From assembly GCF_009755725.1 (NCBI RefSeq), contig NZ_CP046619.1, forward strand, positions 1,116,001-1,180,000: 64,000 bases of DNA. Direction: 5' to 3'. Shown piece after piece: positions 1-8,553 of this stretch. The first letter of the stretch is position 1. Every line of letters starts with the position of its first letter. This stretch comes from Diaminobutyricimonas sp. LJ205 (GTDB lineage: Bacteria; Actinomycetota; Actinomycetes; Actinomycetales; Microbacteriaceae). Under the pieces are notes generated by a model that saw nothing but the letters and a program-made list of their open reading frames with translations, was not told where the DNA came from and did not search any database. The position numbers and the translations under genes were made by a program.

Positions 1-215
1 CCGAGCTTCGGCGGCTCGGCTATAAGACGTACCGCAGCTGGTCGAACTTCGTGCTGTTCGGCGGGGTCGCCAACCCCAACGAACTCTTCGAGACCCTGCT
101 TGCGCAGGACATCATCATCCGTGACCTCGGCATCGACGGCCACCTCCGGGTCAGCGCCGGCACCGAAGCCGAGACGACGGCGTTCCTCGAGGCGATGGCT
201 AGGATCGAAGCATGA
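1..215 (+). CDS. hisC: Histidinol-phosphate aminotransferase, C-terminal end (partial)
   Basis: The 5' part lies outside the window; the visible frame begins at base 3 and gives about 70 residues ending in a TGA at 213-215. The residues SNFVLF and [10 protein letters not shown] match the C-terminal domain of class I/II PLP aminotransferases of the HisC type, where the Arg of the RVS motif binds the substrate carboxylate or phosphate. The enzyme transaminates imidazole-acetol phosphate to histidinol phosphate. The stop overlaps the hisB start (ATGA), as in other actinobacterial his operons, which supports the assignment. Confidence 0.85.
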   Translation, partial: ELRRLGYKTYRSWSNFVLFGGVANPNELFETLLAQDIIIRDLGIDGHLRVSAGTEAETTAFLEAMARIEA

Positions 216-820
216 GTGCACAGCCCCGCGTCTCGCGGATCACACGCGAGACCAGTGAGTCGAGCATCGAACTGGACTTGAACCTCGACGGAACCGGGGT
301 CAGTGCCATCAGCACGACGGTCCCGTTCTTCGACCACATGCTCACCGCCTTCGCGAAGCACTCCCTCGTCGATTTGACCATCAAGGCCAAGGGCGACATT
401 GAAATCGACGTGCACCACACGGTCGAGGACATTGGCATCTCGCTCGGCAAGGCGATCAAGGAAGCTGTCGGCGACAAGGCCGGGATTTCCCGCTACGGCG
501 ATGCCCACGTGCCGCTCGATGACGCCCTCGCTCGCGCCGTCGTCGACATCTCCGGACGGCCGTACCTCGTGCACACCGGTGAACCCGCCGGCTTCGAACA
601 CCACCTGATCGGCGGTCACTTCACCGGTTCGATGGTTCGGCACGTGTTCGAGGCCATCGCCCTCAACGCCGGCCTGACCGTGCACCTCACGGTGCTCGCC
701 GGTCGTGACCCCCACCACATCGCCGAAGCCGAGTTCAAGGCGTTCGCACGCGCCTTCCGGCAGGCTGTGGCCTCCGATGCCCGCGTCAGCGGGATCCCGT
801 CAACCAAGGGTGCTCTGTAA
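212..820 (+). CDS. hisB: Imidazoleglycerol-phosphate dehydratase
   Basis: A 202-residue protein, normal for monofunctional bacterial HisB. It dehydrates imidazoleglycerol phosphate to imidazole-acetol phosphate, the sixth step of histidine synthesis. The N-terminal segment [19 protein letters not shown] and the metal-binding His motifs ([42 protein letters not shown]) are all present. The ATG overlaps the hisC stop by 4 nt, so translation is probably coupled. hisH follows after 4 nt. Confidence 0.97.
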   Translation: MSAQPRVSRITRETSESSIELDLNLDGTGVSAISTTVPFFDHMLTAFAKHSLVDLTIKAKGDIEIDVHHTVEDIGISLGKAIKEAVGDKAGISRYGDAHVPLDDALARAVVDISGRPYLVHTGEPAGFEHHLIGGHFTGSMVRHVFEAIALNAGLTVHLTVLAGRDPHHIAEAEFKAFARAFRQAVASDARVSGIPSTKGAL

Positions 821-824
821 CCAA

Positions 825-1457
825 GTGACCACACCATCCGTCGTCGTCCTTGACTACGGCTCGGGCAACATCCATTCCGCGGCGAAGGCCCTGGAAGCAG
901 CAGGCGCCCGCGTCGACGTGACCGCCGACCGGCAGAAGGTCGCCGAGGCCGACGGTCTGCTCGTCCCCGGCGTCGGCGCGTTCGCCGCCGTCATGCAGCA
1001 GCTGCGGGCCGTGCGCGGCGACGAGCTCATCGATCGCCGGCTGGCCGGCGGTCGCCCGGTGCTCGGCATCTGCGTCGGCATGCAGGTGCTCTTCGAACGC
1101 GGCGTCGAACGCGGAACCGACACTGAGGGTCTCGGCGAGTGGCCGGGAACGGTCACCCAGCTCCAATCCGAGGTGCTGCCACACATGGGTTGGAACACGG
1201 TCGAGGCCGCGGAGGACTCCGTGCTCTTCGACGGTATCCAGAATGAGCGTTTCTACTTCGTCCACTCGTATGGCACACCGGAGTGGACCCTCGAGATCGA
1301 ACCGCCGTTTCCGCAGGCGAAACTCACCTGGGCGGAACACGGCAGCCGGTTCCTGGCCGCCGTCGAGAATGGGCCGCTGTCGGCCACCCAGTTCCACCCG
1401 GAGAAGTCCGGCGAGCCCGGCATCCGGCTCCTGAGCAACTGGCTGCGCAGCCTGTAA
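825..1457 (+). CDS. hisH: Imidazole glycerol phosphate synthase, glutaminase subunit
   Basis: 210 residues from a GTG at 825, chosen because it begins the conserved [18 protein letters not shown] segment and lies just after hisB; the frame is open further upstream but there it overlaps hisB. It is a class I glutamine amidotransferase with the nucleophile Cys in [14 protein letters not shown] and the His-Glu pair in [10 protein letters not shown] near the C-terminus. HisH passes ammonia to HisF, which is not in the window. The partner gene downstream is hisA. Confidence 0.95.
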   Translation: MTTPSVVVLDYGSGNIHSAAKALEAAGARVDVTADRQKVAEADGLLVPGVGAFAAVMQQLRAVRGDELIDRRLAGGRPVLGICVGMQVLFERGVERGTDTEGLGEWPGTVTQLQSEVLPHMGWNTVEAAEDSVLFDGIQNERFYFVHSYGTPEWTLEIEPPFPQAKLTWAEHGSRFLAAVENGPLSATQFHPEKSGEPGIRLLSNWLRSL

Positions 1458-1490
1458 GCCTCTTCCGCGTACTGGAGTACGATTCTGTAT

Positions 1491-1508
1491 TTGTGCCCGA
1501 AGGCACAA
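1491..1508 (+). other. Small perfect hairpin between hisH and hisA
   Basis: TTGTGCC and GGCACAA form a 7-bp perfect stem around a CGAA loop in the 72-nt gap between hisH and hisA. It lies downstream of a possible -10 (TACGAT at 1478-1483). It could be a 5' mRNA stabiliser or weak attenuator for hisA. There is no T tract, so intrinsic termination is unlikely. Confidence 0.4.
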
Positions 1509-1529
1509 CCTCCTGAGATCAAGGACATC

Positions 1530-2279
1530 ATGAGCGAGTTCAACACGACCCCGGCCCTTACCTTGCTGCCGGCGGTCGATGTGGCAGATGGAAAAGCGGT
1601 CCGCCTCACCCAGGGCGCGGCCGGCAGTGAAACCAACTACGGAGAGCCGGCGGATGCCGCCGAAGAATGGGTCGCCCAGGGCGCCGAGTGGATCCACCTC
1701 GTCGACCTCGACGCCGCCTTCGGCCGTGGCAACAACCGCAATGTCATCAAGCGGGTGATCAAGAGCATCCCGAAGCACGTGAACATTGAACTGTCCGGCG
1801 GGATCCGCGACGACGCCAGCCTTGAGGCCGCGCTCGCCACCGGCGCCAAGCGCATCAACCTCGGCACCGCGGCGCTCGAGAACCCGGAGTGGGCAGCCCA
1901 CGTCATCTCCGAGTACGGCGAGGCAATCGCCGTCGGCCTGGACGTGCGCGGCACCACGCTCGCCGCTCGCGGCTGGACGAAGGAAGGCGGCGACATCTGG
2001 CATGTCATGGACCGCCTCGAGCTCGCCGGCTGCAGCCGTTACGTCGTCACCGACGTCACCAAGGACGGCACCCTTCAGGGACCAAACATCGAGCTGCTGC
2101 AGCAGGTGCTCGACCGCACTGACAAGCCGGTGATCGCCTCAGGCGGCATCTCCAGCCTCGATGACATTGCCGCGCTGCGCGAACTTGTGCCGCACGGACT
2201 CGAGGGAGCCATCGTCGGCAAGGCGCTCTACGCCAAGGAGTTCACCCTGGCCGAGGCGCTCGACGTCGCCGGCAGCTGA
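1530..2279 (+). CDS. priA: HisA-family isomerase (PriA-type in actinobacteria)
   Basis: 249 residues from ATG 1530, preceded by AAGGA. It is a (beta-alpha)8 barrel with the catalytic Asp in [10 protein letters not shown] and a second in [16 protein letters not shown], plus the phosphate-binding ELSGGIRDD and [10 protein letters not shown] loops. HisA isomerises ProFAR to PRFAR in histidine synthesis. In many actinobacteria this protein (PriA) also performs the TrpF reaction; whether it does here depends on the absence of trpF elsewhere, which the window cannot show. It follows hisH and precedes the sseB-like gene by 5 nt. Confidence 0.93.
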   Translation: MSEFNTTPALTLLPAVDVADGKAVRLTQGAAGSETNYGEPADAAEEWVAQGAEWIHLVDLDAAFGRGNNRNVIKRVIKSIPKHVNIELSGGIRDDASLEAALATGAKRINLGTAALENPEWAAHVISEYGEAIAVGLDVRGTTLAARGWTKEGGDIWHVMDRLELAGCSRYVVTDVTKDGTLQGPNIELLQQVLDRTDKPVIASGGISSLDDIAALRELVPHGLEGAIVGKALYAKEFTLAEALDVAGS

Positions 2280-2284
2280 GGCTG

Positions 2285-3046
2285 ATGGCTCTCGCCGACT
2301 CAGCGGGCGTTCCCTGGGAAGGGCGGCACTTCGAGCAGAACGTGCACGCCGCCGATGATGGTTCCGCGCCCCCGGCGCTGATCGAGGCGCTCCGCCGGTT
2401 CCACGAGGGCAGCGCCGACGCCTCCGTCGTCGTTGATGCCTTCCGCGACTCGCGGCTGCTCATCCCGCTCGTCGCCCACCTCGGTGAGGCCGGCGAGAAC
2501 GAGCACGGACACCTGATCGACAAGAGCCAGGAACTCTCGATCGTGACCGTCGCCGGACCGGACGGCCGCAATGTGCTCCCGGTGTTCTCATCGGTGACGG
2601 CAATGAGCAGATGGAATCCGGATGCCCGGCCGGTGCCAGCCGACGGGATGCGCGTCGCTCTTGCCGCAGCGCACGAGCAAACCGACCTGGTCGTGCTCGA
2701 CCCGCTGTCGGACACCGAGTTCGTGCTGCGCAGGCCGGCGCTGTGGGCCATCGCGCAGTCGCAGCCGTGGCTGCCGAGCCACCTGAACCCCGAGGTGGTC
2801 GCCGCGATGCGCGCCAGCGTCAGCGAGGAACCGGCGGTCACCGACATCCAGCTCGCCTCCGGCGATCCGGCGGGAACCCTGGCCGGCCCGGAGCTCACCG
2901 TGCGCCTTGCCCTGATTGACGGGCTGGCGAAGCCCGCGCTCGACGCCACCCTGTCACGCCTTGCCTCACGCTGGGCGGCAGACGAGGTCATCGCGACCAA
3001 GGTGGATTCCCTGGCACTGCAGTTGGTGGCATCCGCGCACGATTGA
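2285..3046 (+). CDS. SseB family protein
   Basis: 253 residues, translated 5 nt after priA. The segment with SRLLIPLVAHLGE, followed by DGRNVLPVFSSVTAMSRWNPDARPVPADG, matches the SseB N-terminal domain (originally enhanced serine sensitivity protein B). The biochemical function of the family is not established. Location after priA and before infC is common in actinobacteria. No transmembrane segment or signal peptide is visible, so it is probably cytoplasmic. Confidence 0.8.
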   Translation: MALADSAGVPWEGRHFEQNVHAADDGSAPPALIEALRRFHEGSADASVVVDAFRDSRLLIPLVAHLGEAGENEHGHLIDKSQELSIVTVAGPDGRNVLPVFSSVTAMSRWNPDARPVPADGMRVALAAAHEQTDLVVLDPLSDTEFVLRRPALWAIAQSQPWLPSHLNPEVVAAMRASVSEEPAVTDIQLASGDPAGTLAGPELTVRLALIDGLAKPALDATLSRLASRWAADEVIATKVDSLALQLVASAHD

Positions 3047-3114
3047 CACCCCTTCGGGGGCGGGAGGACAATCGGAGCCAGCATGCCCGACGTGTGCAGA
3101 ATGCAGGTGCTCCC

Positions 3115-4536
3115 ATGCGTGAAACGACGGTCGATGAAGCCGCTTCAGGCGGCGAACTGAGCCACTGGCAATACGGGCCACTTCTCGAGAGCACGGCCGA
3201 GCGCGCCAAACGCTGGCTGGACGGCGTGCCGGATCGGCCGGTTCCACCGCACTCCGGGATCGAGGAAGCCAAGAACGCGCTGGGCAGGAGCCTTCCCGAC
3301 AACGGGCATGACGCCGCACGCGTGATCGAGAAACTGGTAGCGGGCGTTGAGCCGGGCCTGATGGCCATCCAGTCGCCGCGGTTCTACGGCTGGGTCATGG
3401 GCGGAACGCACCCGGTGGCGCTCGCGGCCGACTGGCTCGTCAGTTCCTGGGACCAGAACGCGGGTATGCGCTCGGTCACCCCGGGAGTAGTCGCCGCCGA
3501 AGAGATCGCGGGGGAGTGGGTCCTCGAGGTGTTGGGGCTGCCAGCTGGTTGCGCGGTCGGCTTCGTCACCGGCGCAACCGTAGCCAGCTTCGTCGGACTG
3601 TCCGCGGCCAGGCACCACGTGCTGGCGAACGCGGGGTGGGACGTCAACCGTGACGGCCTCTTCGGGGCTCCCCACATCAACTTCGTCGTCGGGCAGGAAC
3701 GCCACAGTGCTGTCGACCTGGCCGGGCGCTACCTCGGCCTCGGCGCCCCGATGGTGATCCCGTCCGATGCGCAGGGCAGGATCCGGGTCGACCTGCTTGC
3801 CGATCACCTGGCCGACGTCGACGGGCCGACGATCGTGTGCCTGCAGGCCGGCAACGTGCACTCCGGGTCGTTCGACGACTTCCTCGGCGGCATTGAGATC
3901 GCCCACCAACGGCAGGCGTGGGCGCATATCGATGGTGCCTTCGGGCTCTGGGCGGCCGCCTCACCCCGGTTCGATTCACTGGTGGACGGGTTCCGGCGTG
4001 CCGACTCGTGGGCGACCGACGCGCACAAGACTCTCAACGTGCCCTACGACTGCGGAGTGGCAATCGTTGCCCACCCGGAGGCGCTGGCCGCGGCGTTCGG
4101 CGTCGAAGCCAGCTACTTGGCCACTGCGGAAGATGGCGCCAATCCGTACGACCTGGTCCCGGAGCTCTCCCGGCGTGCCCGTGGCGTGCCGGTGTGGGCG
4201 GCACTGCGCTGGCTCGGACGTTCTGGGGTGACCAAGCTGGTCGAGCGCCTCGCCGACGGTGCTGCAGGGCTCGCCGAGGGATTCCGTACTCTGCCGGGAG
4301 CGAAGGTCCTGAACGAGGTCGTCTTCACCCAGGTTTGCCTTGCCCTGCGCGACGACGCCACGACGATCGGCGTTGGCCAGTTGTTGCGCGACGAGGGCCT
4401 GGTCTTTGCCTCGCCGTCGAGATGGCACGATCGGGCGATCCTGCGTTTCTCGGTCAGCAATTGGGCGACGGATGCCCAGCAGGTCGAGTTGACCGTCGAC
4501 GCCGTACGGCGCGCACTCGCGAAGTGGGAAGGCTAG
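3115..4536 (+). CDS. PLP-dependent decarboxylase / aminotransferase-like protein
   Basis: 473 residues from ATG 3115. Upstream in-frame codons exist but lack the family signature. It belongs to the group II PLP decarboxylase fold (glutamate, aromatic amino-acid or cysteine-sulfinate decarboxylase-like). The PLP aldimine Lys is in WATDAHKTLNVPYDCG, and the cofactor-binding Asp-Ala lies in HIDGAFGLWAAAS about 70 residues earlier. GFVTGATVASFVGLSAARHH corresponds to the PLP phosphate loop. The substrate cannot be inferred from sequence alone. It stands alone, convergent with the DUF1844 gene (4 nt between stops). Confidence 0.8.
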   Translation: MRETTVDEAASGGELSHWQYGPLLESTAERAKRWLDGVPDRPVPPHSGIEEAKNALGRSLPDNGHDAARVIEKLVAGVEPGLMAIQSPRFYGWVMGGTHPVALAADWLVSSWDQNAGMRSVTPGVVAAEEIAGEWVLEVLGLPAGCAVGFVTGATVASFVGLSAARHHVLANAGWDVNRDGLFGAPHINFVVGQERHSAVDLAGRYLGLGAPMVIPSDAQGRIRVDLLADHLADVDGPTIVCLQAGNVHSGSFDDFLGGIEIAHQRQAWAHIDGAFGLWAAASPRFDSLVDGFRRADSWATDAHKTLNVPYDCGVAIVAHPEALAAAFGVEASYLATAEDGANPYDLVPELSRRARGVPVWAALRWLGRSGVTKLVERLADGAAGLAEGFRTLPGAKVLNEVVFTQVCLALRDDATTIGVGQLLRDEGLVFASPSRWHDRAILRFSVSNWATDAQQVELTVDAVRRALAKWEG

Positions 4537-4540
4537 CCCG

Positions 4541-4870
4541 CTAGTTGACCGGCCCGGTGTACTTCTCACCGGGTCCCTTGCCGGGCTCGTCCGGGAACGG
4601 CGACGCCTCACGGAACGCCAACTGCACCGTGCGCAGCCCGTCGCGGAGCGCCAGCGCGTGGTGGTCGCCGAGGAACGGCGCGGAGGCCGTGACCAGCCCA
4701 GCGAGAGCGGTGATCAGCTTGCGAGCCTCATCCAGATCCGTGGCAGCGTCGCCCTCCTCGGCCAGGCCGCACTTCACCGCTGCGGCGCTGAGCAGGTGGA
4801 TGCTGACGGTGTTGATGACCTCGACGGCTGGTACTTCGGCAATGTCGCGGATCTCGTCAGGCTCGCTCAT
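4541..4870 (-). CDS. DUF1844 domain protein
   Basis: 109 residues on the minus strand. The helical segment INTVSIHLLSAAAVKCGL, followed by DLDEARKLITALAGLVTAS and ALRDGLRTVQLAFREAS, is the DUF1844 pattern. This small protein is conserved next to infC in actinobacteria. Function unknown. An AGAGGAA ribosome site precedes the ATG. It is divergent from infC across a 248-nt intergenic region. Confidence 0.85.
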   Translation of the reverse strand: MSEPDEIRDIAEVPAVEVINTVSIHLLSAAAVKCGLAEEGDAATDLDEARKLITALAGLVTASAPFLGDHHALALRDGLRTVQLAFREASPFPDEPGKGPGEKYTGPVN

Positions 4871-5118
4871 TCTTCATTCCTCTGCTAGTCTTGTGCGGGC
4901 TCCGGGGCTTCTCCCCGGTACGAAAGTGGAGATTCTCCCACCCGCGCTTGACCGCTACATAAGGTTACCGGGTAGTTACACCCCGCCGGTCCGCACCGAA
5001 AGGAGCAGGCAGGCAGCTAAAGGGTGTGAGCGCCGCTGTGCGCGTGTATCTTTCCTCTCGTGGTTTCCGGCACCCGTCGGATTCCGGCTCGGTGTTTTCG
5101 TAGAACGAGGAGATACGT
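4871..5118 (+). promoter_or_regulatory. infC operon promoter and 5' leader (candidate)
   Basis: The 248-nt gap between DUF1844 and infC holds no gene. A candidate promoter is TTGACC (4948-4953) with TAGTTA (4973-4978) at 19-nt spacing or GGTAGT at 17 nt. That would leave a 5' leader of about 130 nt with several GC-rich hairpins. In many bacteria infC-rpmI-rplT leaders are bound by L20 or affected by IF3, but I cannot identify a known L20 leader structure here. Confidence 0.35.
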
Positions 5119-5712
5119 ATTAGCGATCCCAGAACGAACGACCGTATCCGCGTCCCCGAGGTCCGCCTCGTAGGACCGGCTGGCGAACAGGTCGGCGTGG
5201 TCAAGATCGAGGTAGCCCTGCGCCTGGCGCAGGAGGCCGACCTTGACCTGGTGGAAGTTGCCCCCAACTCCAAGCCGCCGGTTGCCAAGATCATGGATTA
5301 CGGCAAGTTCAAGTACGAGGCTGCGCAGAAGGCGAAGGATGCCCGGCGCAACCAGGCGAACACCATCCTCAAGGAGGTTCGGTTCCGCCTCAAGATCGAC
5401 AAGCACGACTACGAAACAAAGCGCAAGCGCGCAGAGGGATTCCTCAAGGGCGGCGACAAGGTCAAAGCCATGATCCTCTTCCGCGGGCGCGAGCAGTCCC
5501 GCCCCGACCAGGGTGTGCGCTTGCTCCAGAAATTTGCCGAAGATGTCGCGGAGTTCGGAACGGTTGAATCGAACCCCACCATTGACGGTCGAAACATGGT
5601 CATGGTCATTGGCCCGCTGAAGAACAAGGCGGACGCAAAGGCGGAGGCTAACGCGAAGCGTGCCAGTGATAAGGCACACGACACAGAGACAGCAGAGGAA
5701 GAGAATGCCTAA
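5119..5712 (+). CDS. infC: Translation initiation factor IF-3, non-canonical ATT start
   Basis: 197 residues if started at ATT 5119. The reading frame [20 protein letters not shown] directly after ATT is the conserved IF3 N-terminus, and AGGAG (5108-5112) is 6 nt upstream. The first in-frame ATG (5293) lies inside the protein and would remove most of the N-terminal domain. The N-domain (LALRLAQ-like helix, [23 protein letters not shown]) is followed by the linker and the C-domain. IF3 discriminates against non-AUG starts, so an AUU start gives autoregulation, as in E. coli. The gene overlaps rpmI by 8 nt. Confidence 0.93.
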   Translation: MSDPRTNDRIRVPEVRLVGPAGEQVGVVKIEVALRLAQEADLDLVEVAPNSKPPVAKIMDYGKFKYEAAQKAKDARRNQANTILKEVRFRLKIDKHDYETKRKRAEGFLKGGDKVKAMILFRGREQSRPDQGVRLLQKFAEDVAEFGTVESNPTIDGRNMVMVIGPLKNKADAKAEANAKRASDKAHDTETAEEENA

Positions 5713-5899
5713 GCAGAAGACGCACTCCGGCGCCAAGAAGCGCTTCAAGTTGACCGGATCCGGCAAGATCATGAAGCAGCAGGCCGGCATGCGCCACAAC
5801 CTGGAGGTCAAGTCGACCGACCGCAAGCGTCGTTTGAACGCGGACCAGGTCATCGCTCCGGCCGACGTCAAGTCGATCAAGAAGCTTCTCGGCAAGTAA
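5705..5899 (+). CDS. rpmI: 50S ribosomal protein L35 (bL35)
   Basis: 64 residues from ATG 5705, which overlaps the infC end by 8 nt. The start [20 protein letters not shown] is the canonical L35 N-terminus, and the rest is rich in Lys and Arg. It is a component of the large ribosomal subunit. The gene sits between infC and rplT, the standard order, and is preceded by AGGAAGAG within the infC end. Confidence 0.97.
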   Translation: MPKQKTHSGAKKRFKLTGSGKIMKQQAGMRHNLEVKSTDRKRRLNADQVIAPADVKSIKKLLGK

Positions 5900-5913
5900 G
5901 GGATTAAAGACAA

Positions 5914-6306
5914 ATGGCAAGAGTAAAGAGGGCGGTCAACGCCGCCAAGAAGCGTCGCGTTATTCTTGAGCGGGCCGAGGGCTACCGCGGTCAGCGGTCG
6001 CGCCTGTACCGCAAGGCCAAGGAGCAGGTCACTCACTCGCTGGTTTACAGCTACCGTGACCGCCGGGCCAAGAAGGGCGAGTTCCGTCGCCTCTGGATCC
6101 AGCGCATCAACGCCGCGGCGCGTGCGAACGGTATGACTTACAACCGTCTCATCCAGGGCCTGAGCCTGGCTGGTGTCGAGGTCGACCGTCGCATCCTCGC
6201 CGACCTCGCGGTCAACAACCCCGAGACCTTCGCGGCTCTGGTGCAGACTGCGAAGAAGGCGCTTCCGGCCGACACGTCGGCTCCGAAGGCTGACGCTGCA
6301 GCGTAA
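5914..6306 (+). CDS. rplT: 50S ribosomal protein L20 (bL20)
   Basis: 130 residues. The N-terminal [35 protein letters not shown] and [19 protein letters not shown] are diagnostic of L20, an early assembly protein of the 50S subunit. The last 15 residues form an Ala-rich tail typical of actinobacteria. It is the last gene of the operon and is followed by a strong terminator. Confidence 0.97.
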   Translation: MARVKRAVNAAKKRRVILERAEGYRGQRSRLYRKAKEQVTHSLVYSYRDRRAKKGEFRRLWIQRINAAARANGMTYNRLIQGLSLAGVEVDRRILADLAVNNPETFAALVQTAKKALPADTSAPKADAAA

Positions 6307-6316
6307 GCACTCTTCA

Positions 6317-6354
6317 AGAAGACCCCCTGTCGCTCCGGCGGTAGGGGGTCTTCT
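6317..6354 (+). terminator. Intrinsic terminator after rplT
   Basis: AGAAGACCCCCT (6317-6328) pairs perfectly with AGGGGGTCTTCT (6343-6354), a 12-bp stem with a 14-nt loop, ending the infC operon. The downstream T content is modest (TTCTCGTTAC), as usual in high-GC actinobacteria. Confidence 0.85.
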
Positions 6355-6360
6355 CGTTAC

Positions 6361-6366
6361 TAGACT
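6361..6366 (+). promoter_or_regulatory. -10 box TAGACT for a leaderless start
   Basis: TAGACT ends 6 nt before the ATG at 6373, so transcription should begin at or within one base of the start codon. There is no Shine-Dalgarno sequence. Confidence 0.55.
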
Positions 6367-6372
6367 GAGCCC

Positions 6373-7182
6373 ATGATCGATAACCCCCGCTCGCCGCGCG
6401 TGCGAGGGGTGGCAAAACTAGCCAAGCGCGACGCGCGCTCGAAGACCGGGCTGTTCCTGCTGGAAGGGCCCCAGGCCGTCGCCGAGGCGCTCGCCTATCA
6501 CTACGAGTTGCTCGTCGAGTTGTACGCCACCGAGGCCGCGATCGAGCGGTACACCGACATCGCACAAGCAGCCGTTGACGGCGGCGTCGACGTCGAGATC
6601 GTCTCGGAGCAGGTGCTCGCCACGATGGCCGACACCGTCACTCCGCAAGGCATCGTCGCGGTCTGTCGGCAGTTCCCGACATCCGTTCGCGACATCTTCA
6701 AGAGCGGCCCGAAGCTCATCGCAATCCTCGAAGAGGTGCGGGATCCGGGCAACGCAGGCACGATCATCAGGGCAGCGGATGCTGCCGGCGCGGATGGCGT
6801 GATCTTCACCGGCCGCACGGTTGACGTGTACAACCCCAAGGTGGTGCGGTCGACGACCGGGTCCTTGTTCCACATGCCCGTCGCCATCAGCCCCGACCTC
6901 GAGTCCGTTCTCGAGCGTGCCCGGCAGGCCGGAATCCAGATCCTCGCCGCCGATATCAAGGGCGACGACCTCCTGGCCGCAAGGACCGCAGGCGTACTTG
7001 ACCAGCCCACCGCCTGGTTGTTCGGCAACGAGGCGCGTGGGCTTTCCGACGAGCACTTCGCTTTGGCAGACCGGGCAATCAGCGTGCCGATCTACGGCAA
7101 GGCCGAGTCGATGAACCTCGCCACCGCCGCCTCGGTATGCCTCTACGAGAGCGCCTTCGCGCAGCGCACGCAGGCTGAGTAG
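6373..7182 (+). CDS. SpoU/TrmH-family RNA 2'-O-methyltransferase
   Basis: 269 residues. An N-terminal RNA-binding segment (RVRGVAKLAKRDARSKTGLFLLEGPQ) precedes the SpoU SPOUT domain with its three motifs: LEEVRDPGNAGTIIRAADAAG (motif 1, catalytic Arg), AWLFGNEARGLS (motif 2), and SVPIYGKAESMNLATAASVCLYE (motif 3). It should methylate ribose 2'-OH in rRNA or tRNA from S-adenosylmethionine. Its place between rplT and pheST is common in actinobacteria and suggests an rRNA target. Exact target unknown. Confidence 0.9.
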   Translation: MIDNPRSPRVRGVAKLAKRDARSKTGLFLLEGPQAVAEALAYHYELLVELYATEAAIERYTDIAQAAVDGGVDVEIVSEQVLATMADTVTPQGIVAVCRQFPTSVRDIFKSGPKLIAILEEVRDPGNAGTIIRAADAAGADGVIFTGRTVDVYNPKVVRSTTGSLFHMPVAISPDLESVLERARQAGIQILAADIKGDDLLAARTAGVLDQPTAWLFGNEARGLSDEHFALADRAISVPIYGKAESMNLATAASVCLYESAFAQRTQAE

Positions 7183-7218
7183 CCGGTTCCGCTGCCGCTG
7201 GTCGAGCCTGCTCTCCGC

Positions 7219-7260
7219 TGGTCGAGCTTGTCGAGACCTCGGTCTCGACAAGCTCGACCA
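7219..7260. repeat. Perfect 20-bp intergenic palindrome
   Basis: TGGTCGAGCTTGTCGAGACC and its exact reverse complement are separated by 2 nt (TC), between two convergent genes. A degenerate partial arm (GGTCGAGCCTG) precedes it at 7200-7210. It can act as a bidirectional terminator and looks like a REP-type element. A related half-copy occurs at 50808-50827. Confidence 0.8.
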
Positions 7261-7270
7261 ACGAATCGGG

Positions 7271-8335
7271 TCAGCTCATCGAGACGAGGATCTTCACCTC
7301 GTTGTCCTTGTTGGTGATCAGGCGCTGGAAGCCCTGTTCGATGATGTCGTCGACCGTGATCTTCGACGTGATGAACGGCGCCAGGTTGACCTTGCCGCTC
7401 TGCACCAGCTCGATCGCCTCAGCGTGGTCGTTCGCGTAGCCGATGGAGCTGCCGAGTTCGCGGTCGCCGAAGGTGAGTTCGCCGGCGATGTTGATCTCGA
7501 CGGGCTTCGTGTGGATGGCGACGACCTCGAGACGACCGCCGGCGCCCAGCACCTCGAGCAGTTGGTGCACGACGACGCCGACACCGGCAGCGTCGAACGC
7601 CAGGTCAGCGCCCGCGCCGCCGCTCTGCTCGGCGACGATGGCCTTGAGGTCCTCGGTCGAGGGATCGACCACGACATCCGCGACGCCGGCCGACGCGGCC
7701 TTCTCGCGGCGTGCCTTCGAAACCTCGCTGACGATCGTCTTCACGCCCTTGGCCTTGAGCACGGCAGCCACGAGCAGGCCGATCGGTCCGGCACCGCCAA
7801 CCACGGCGACCTGGCCCGCGGTTGCGCCCGCGTGCTTCACCGCGTGCAGCGCCACCGAAAGCGGCTCAATCATCGCAGCCTGGTCGAGCGGCATATCGCC
7901 GACCGGGTGCACCCAGCGCTGCTCGACGACGATGTGCTCGCTGAGACCGCCGCCGAGACCGGAGATGCCGATGAAGCCCATCTGCTCGCAGAGGTTGTAC
8001 TTGCCTGCCTTGCAGGCGGCACAGGTGCCGTCGACCATGAGCGGCTCGACAACAACCGAGTCGCCGACATTGATGCCCTCGACGCCCTCGCCGATCTCCT
8101 CGACGACACCGGAGAACTCGTGACCGAGCACCACGGGCAGTGTCTCGCCTGACAGCGGATGCGGGGAGTCGAGCGTAGGCGCCGGAGGCATCGGTCCCTC
8201 GTGGAAGAGGTGCAGGTCGCTGCCGCAGATGCCGTTGAAAGCTGGGGCGATCTTCACCGTCCCAGGTCGCAGCGTGGGCTCTTCCACCTCCTCGACTCGG
8301 ATGTCTTCCTTGCCGTAGTACATGGCGGCCTTCAT
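7271..8335 (-). CDS. Zinc-dependent medium-chain dehydrogenase (2,3-butanediol dehydrogenase-like)
   Basis: 354 residues from an ATG at 8335 with GGAAAGGAAG upstream; longer in-frame starts lack homology. Catalytic zinc ligands are in GICGSDLHLFHEG and GHEFSGVVEEIGEGV. The structural-zinc segment DGTCAACKAGKYNLCEQMGF follows. The Rossmann glycine motif is VVGGAGPIGLL. The N-terminus MKAAMYYGKEDIRVEEV and overall pattern best fit (R,R)-butanediol dehydrogenase / sorbitol dehydrogenase-like enzymes acting on secondary alcohols with NAD. Substrate is inferred only. It is monocistronic and convergent with the methyltransferase. Confidence 0.8.
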   Translation of the reverse strand: MKAAMYYGKEDIRVEEVEEPTLRPGTVKIAPAFNGICGSDLHLFHEGPMPPAPTLDSPHPLSGETLPVVLGHEFSGVVEEIGEGVEGINVGDSVVVEPLMVDGTCAACKAGKYNLCEQMGFIGISGLGGGLSEHIVVEQRWVHPVGDMPLDQAAMIEPLSVALHAVKHAGATAGQVAVVGGAGPIGLLVAAVLKAKGVKTIVSEVSKARREKAASAGVADVVVDPSTEDLKAIVAEQSGGAGADLAFDAAGVGVVVHQLLEVLGAGGRLEVVAIHTKPVEINIAGELTFGDRELGSSIGYANDHAEAIELVQSGKVNLAPFITSKITVDDIIEQGFQRLITNKDNEVKILVSMS

Positions 8336-8553
8336 TACGTACTTCCTTTCCTGCGGGTACCTTGTGGGTGCCTCAACCGTAGGTCGCGGTTCTGAAGATT
8401 CCTTCAACGACGCCGTTCGGCCACTCACTACCAGTACTCTCAACAGCAGGGCAGCGACGGAGCTGCAACCGAGGACGACTCGCAAGTTAAGGATTTGTTA
8501 CGAAGCGCGCCACGGTTTGACCCATATCAGCCGAACATGGGAATGTAATCAGC

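Noticed and set aside
786-2003. 405-codon minus-strand frame over hisH and priA
   Set aside because: Shadow of GC-rich codons; no ribosome site or motif, while both plus-strand genes are certain.
4871-5118. Known L20 leader RNA
   Set aside because: Hairpins exist, but I could not fit the published L20-binding pseudoknot.
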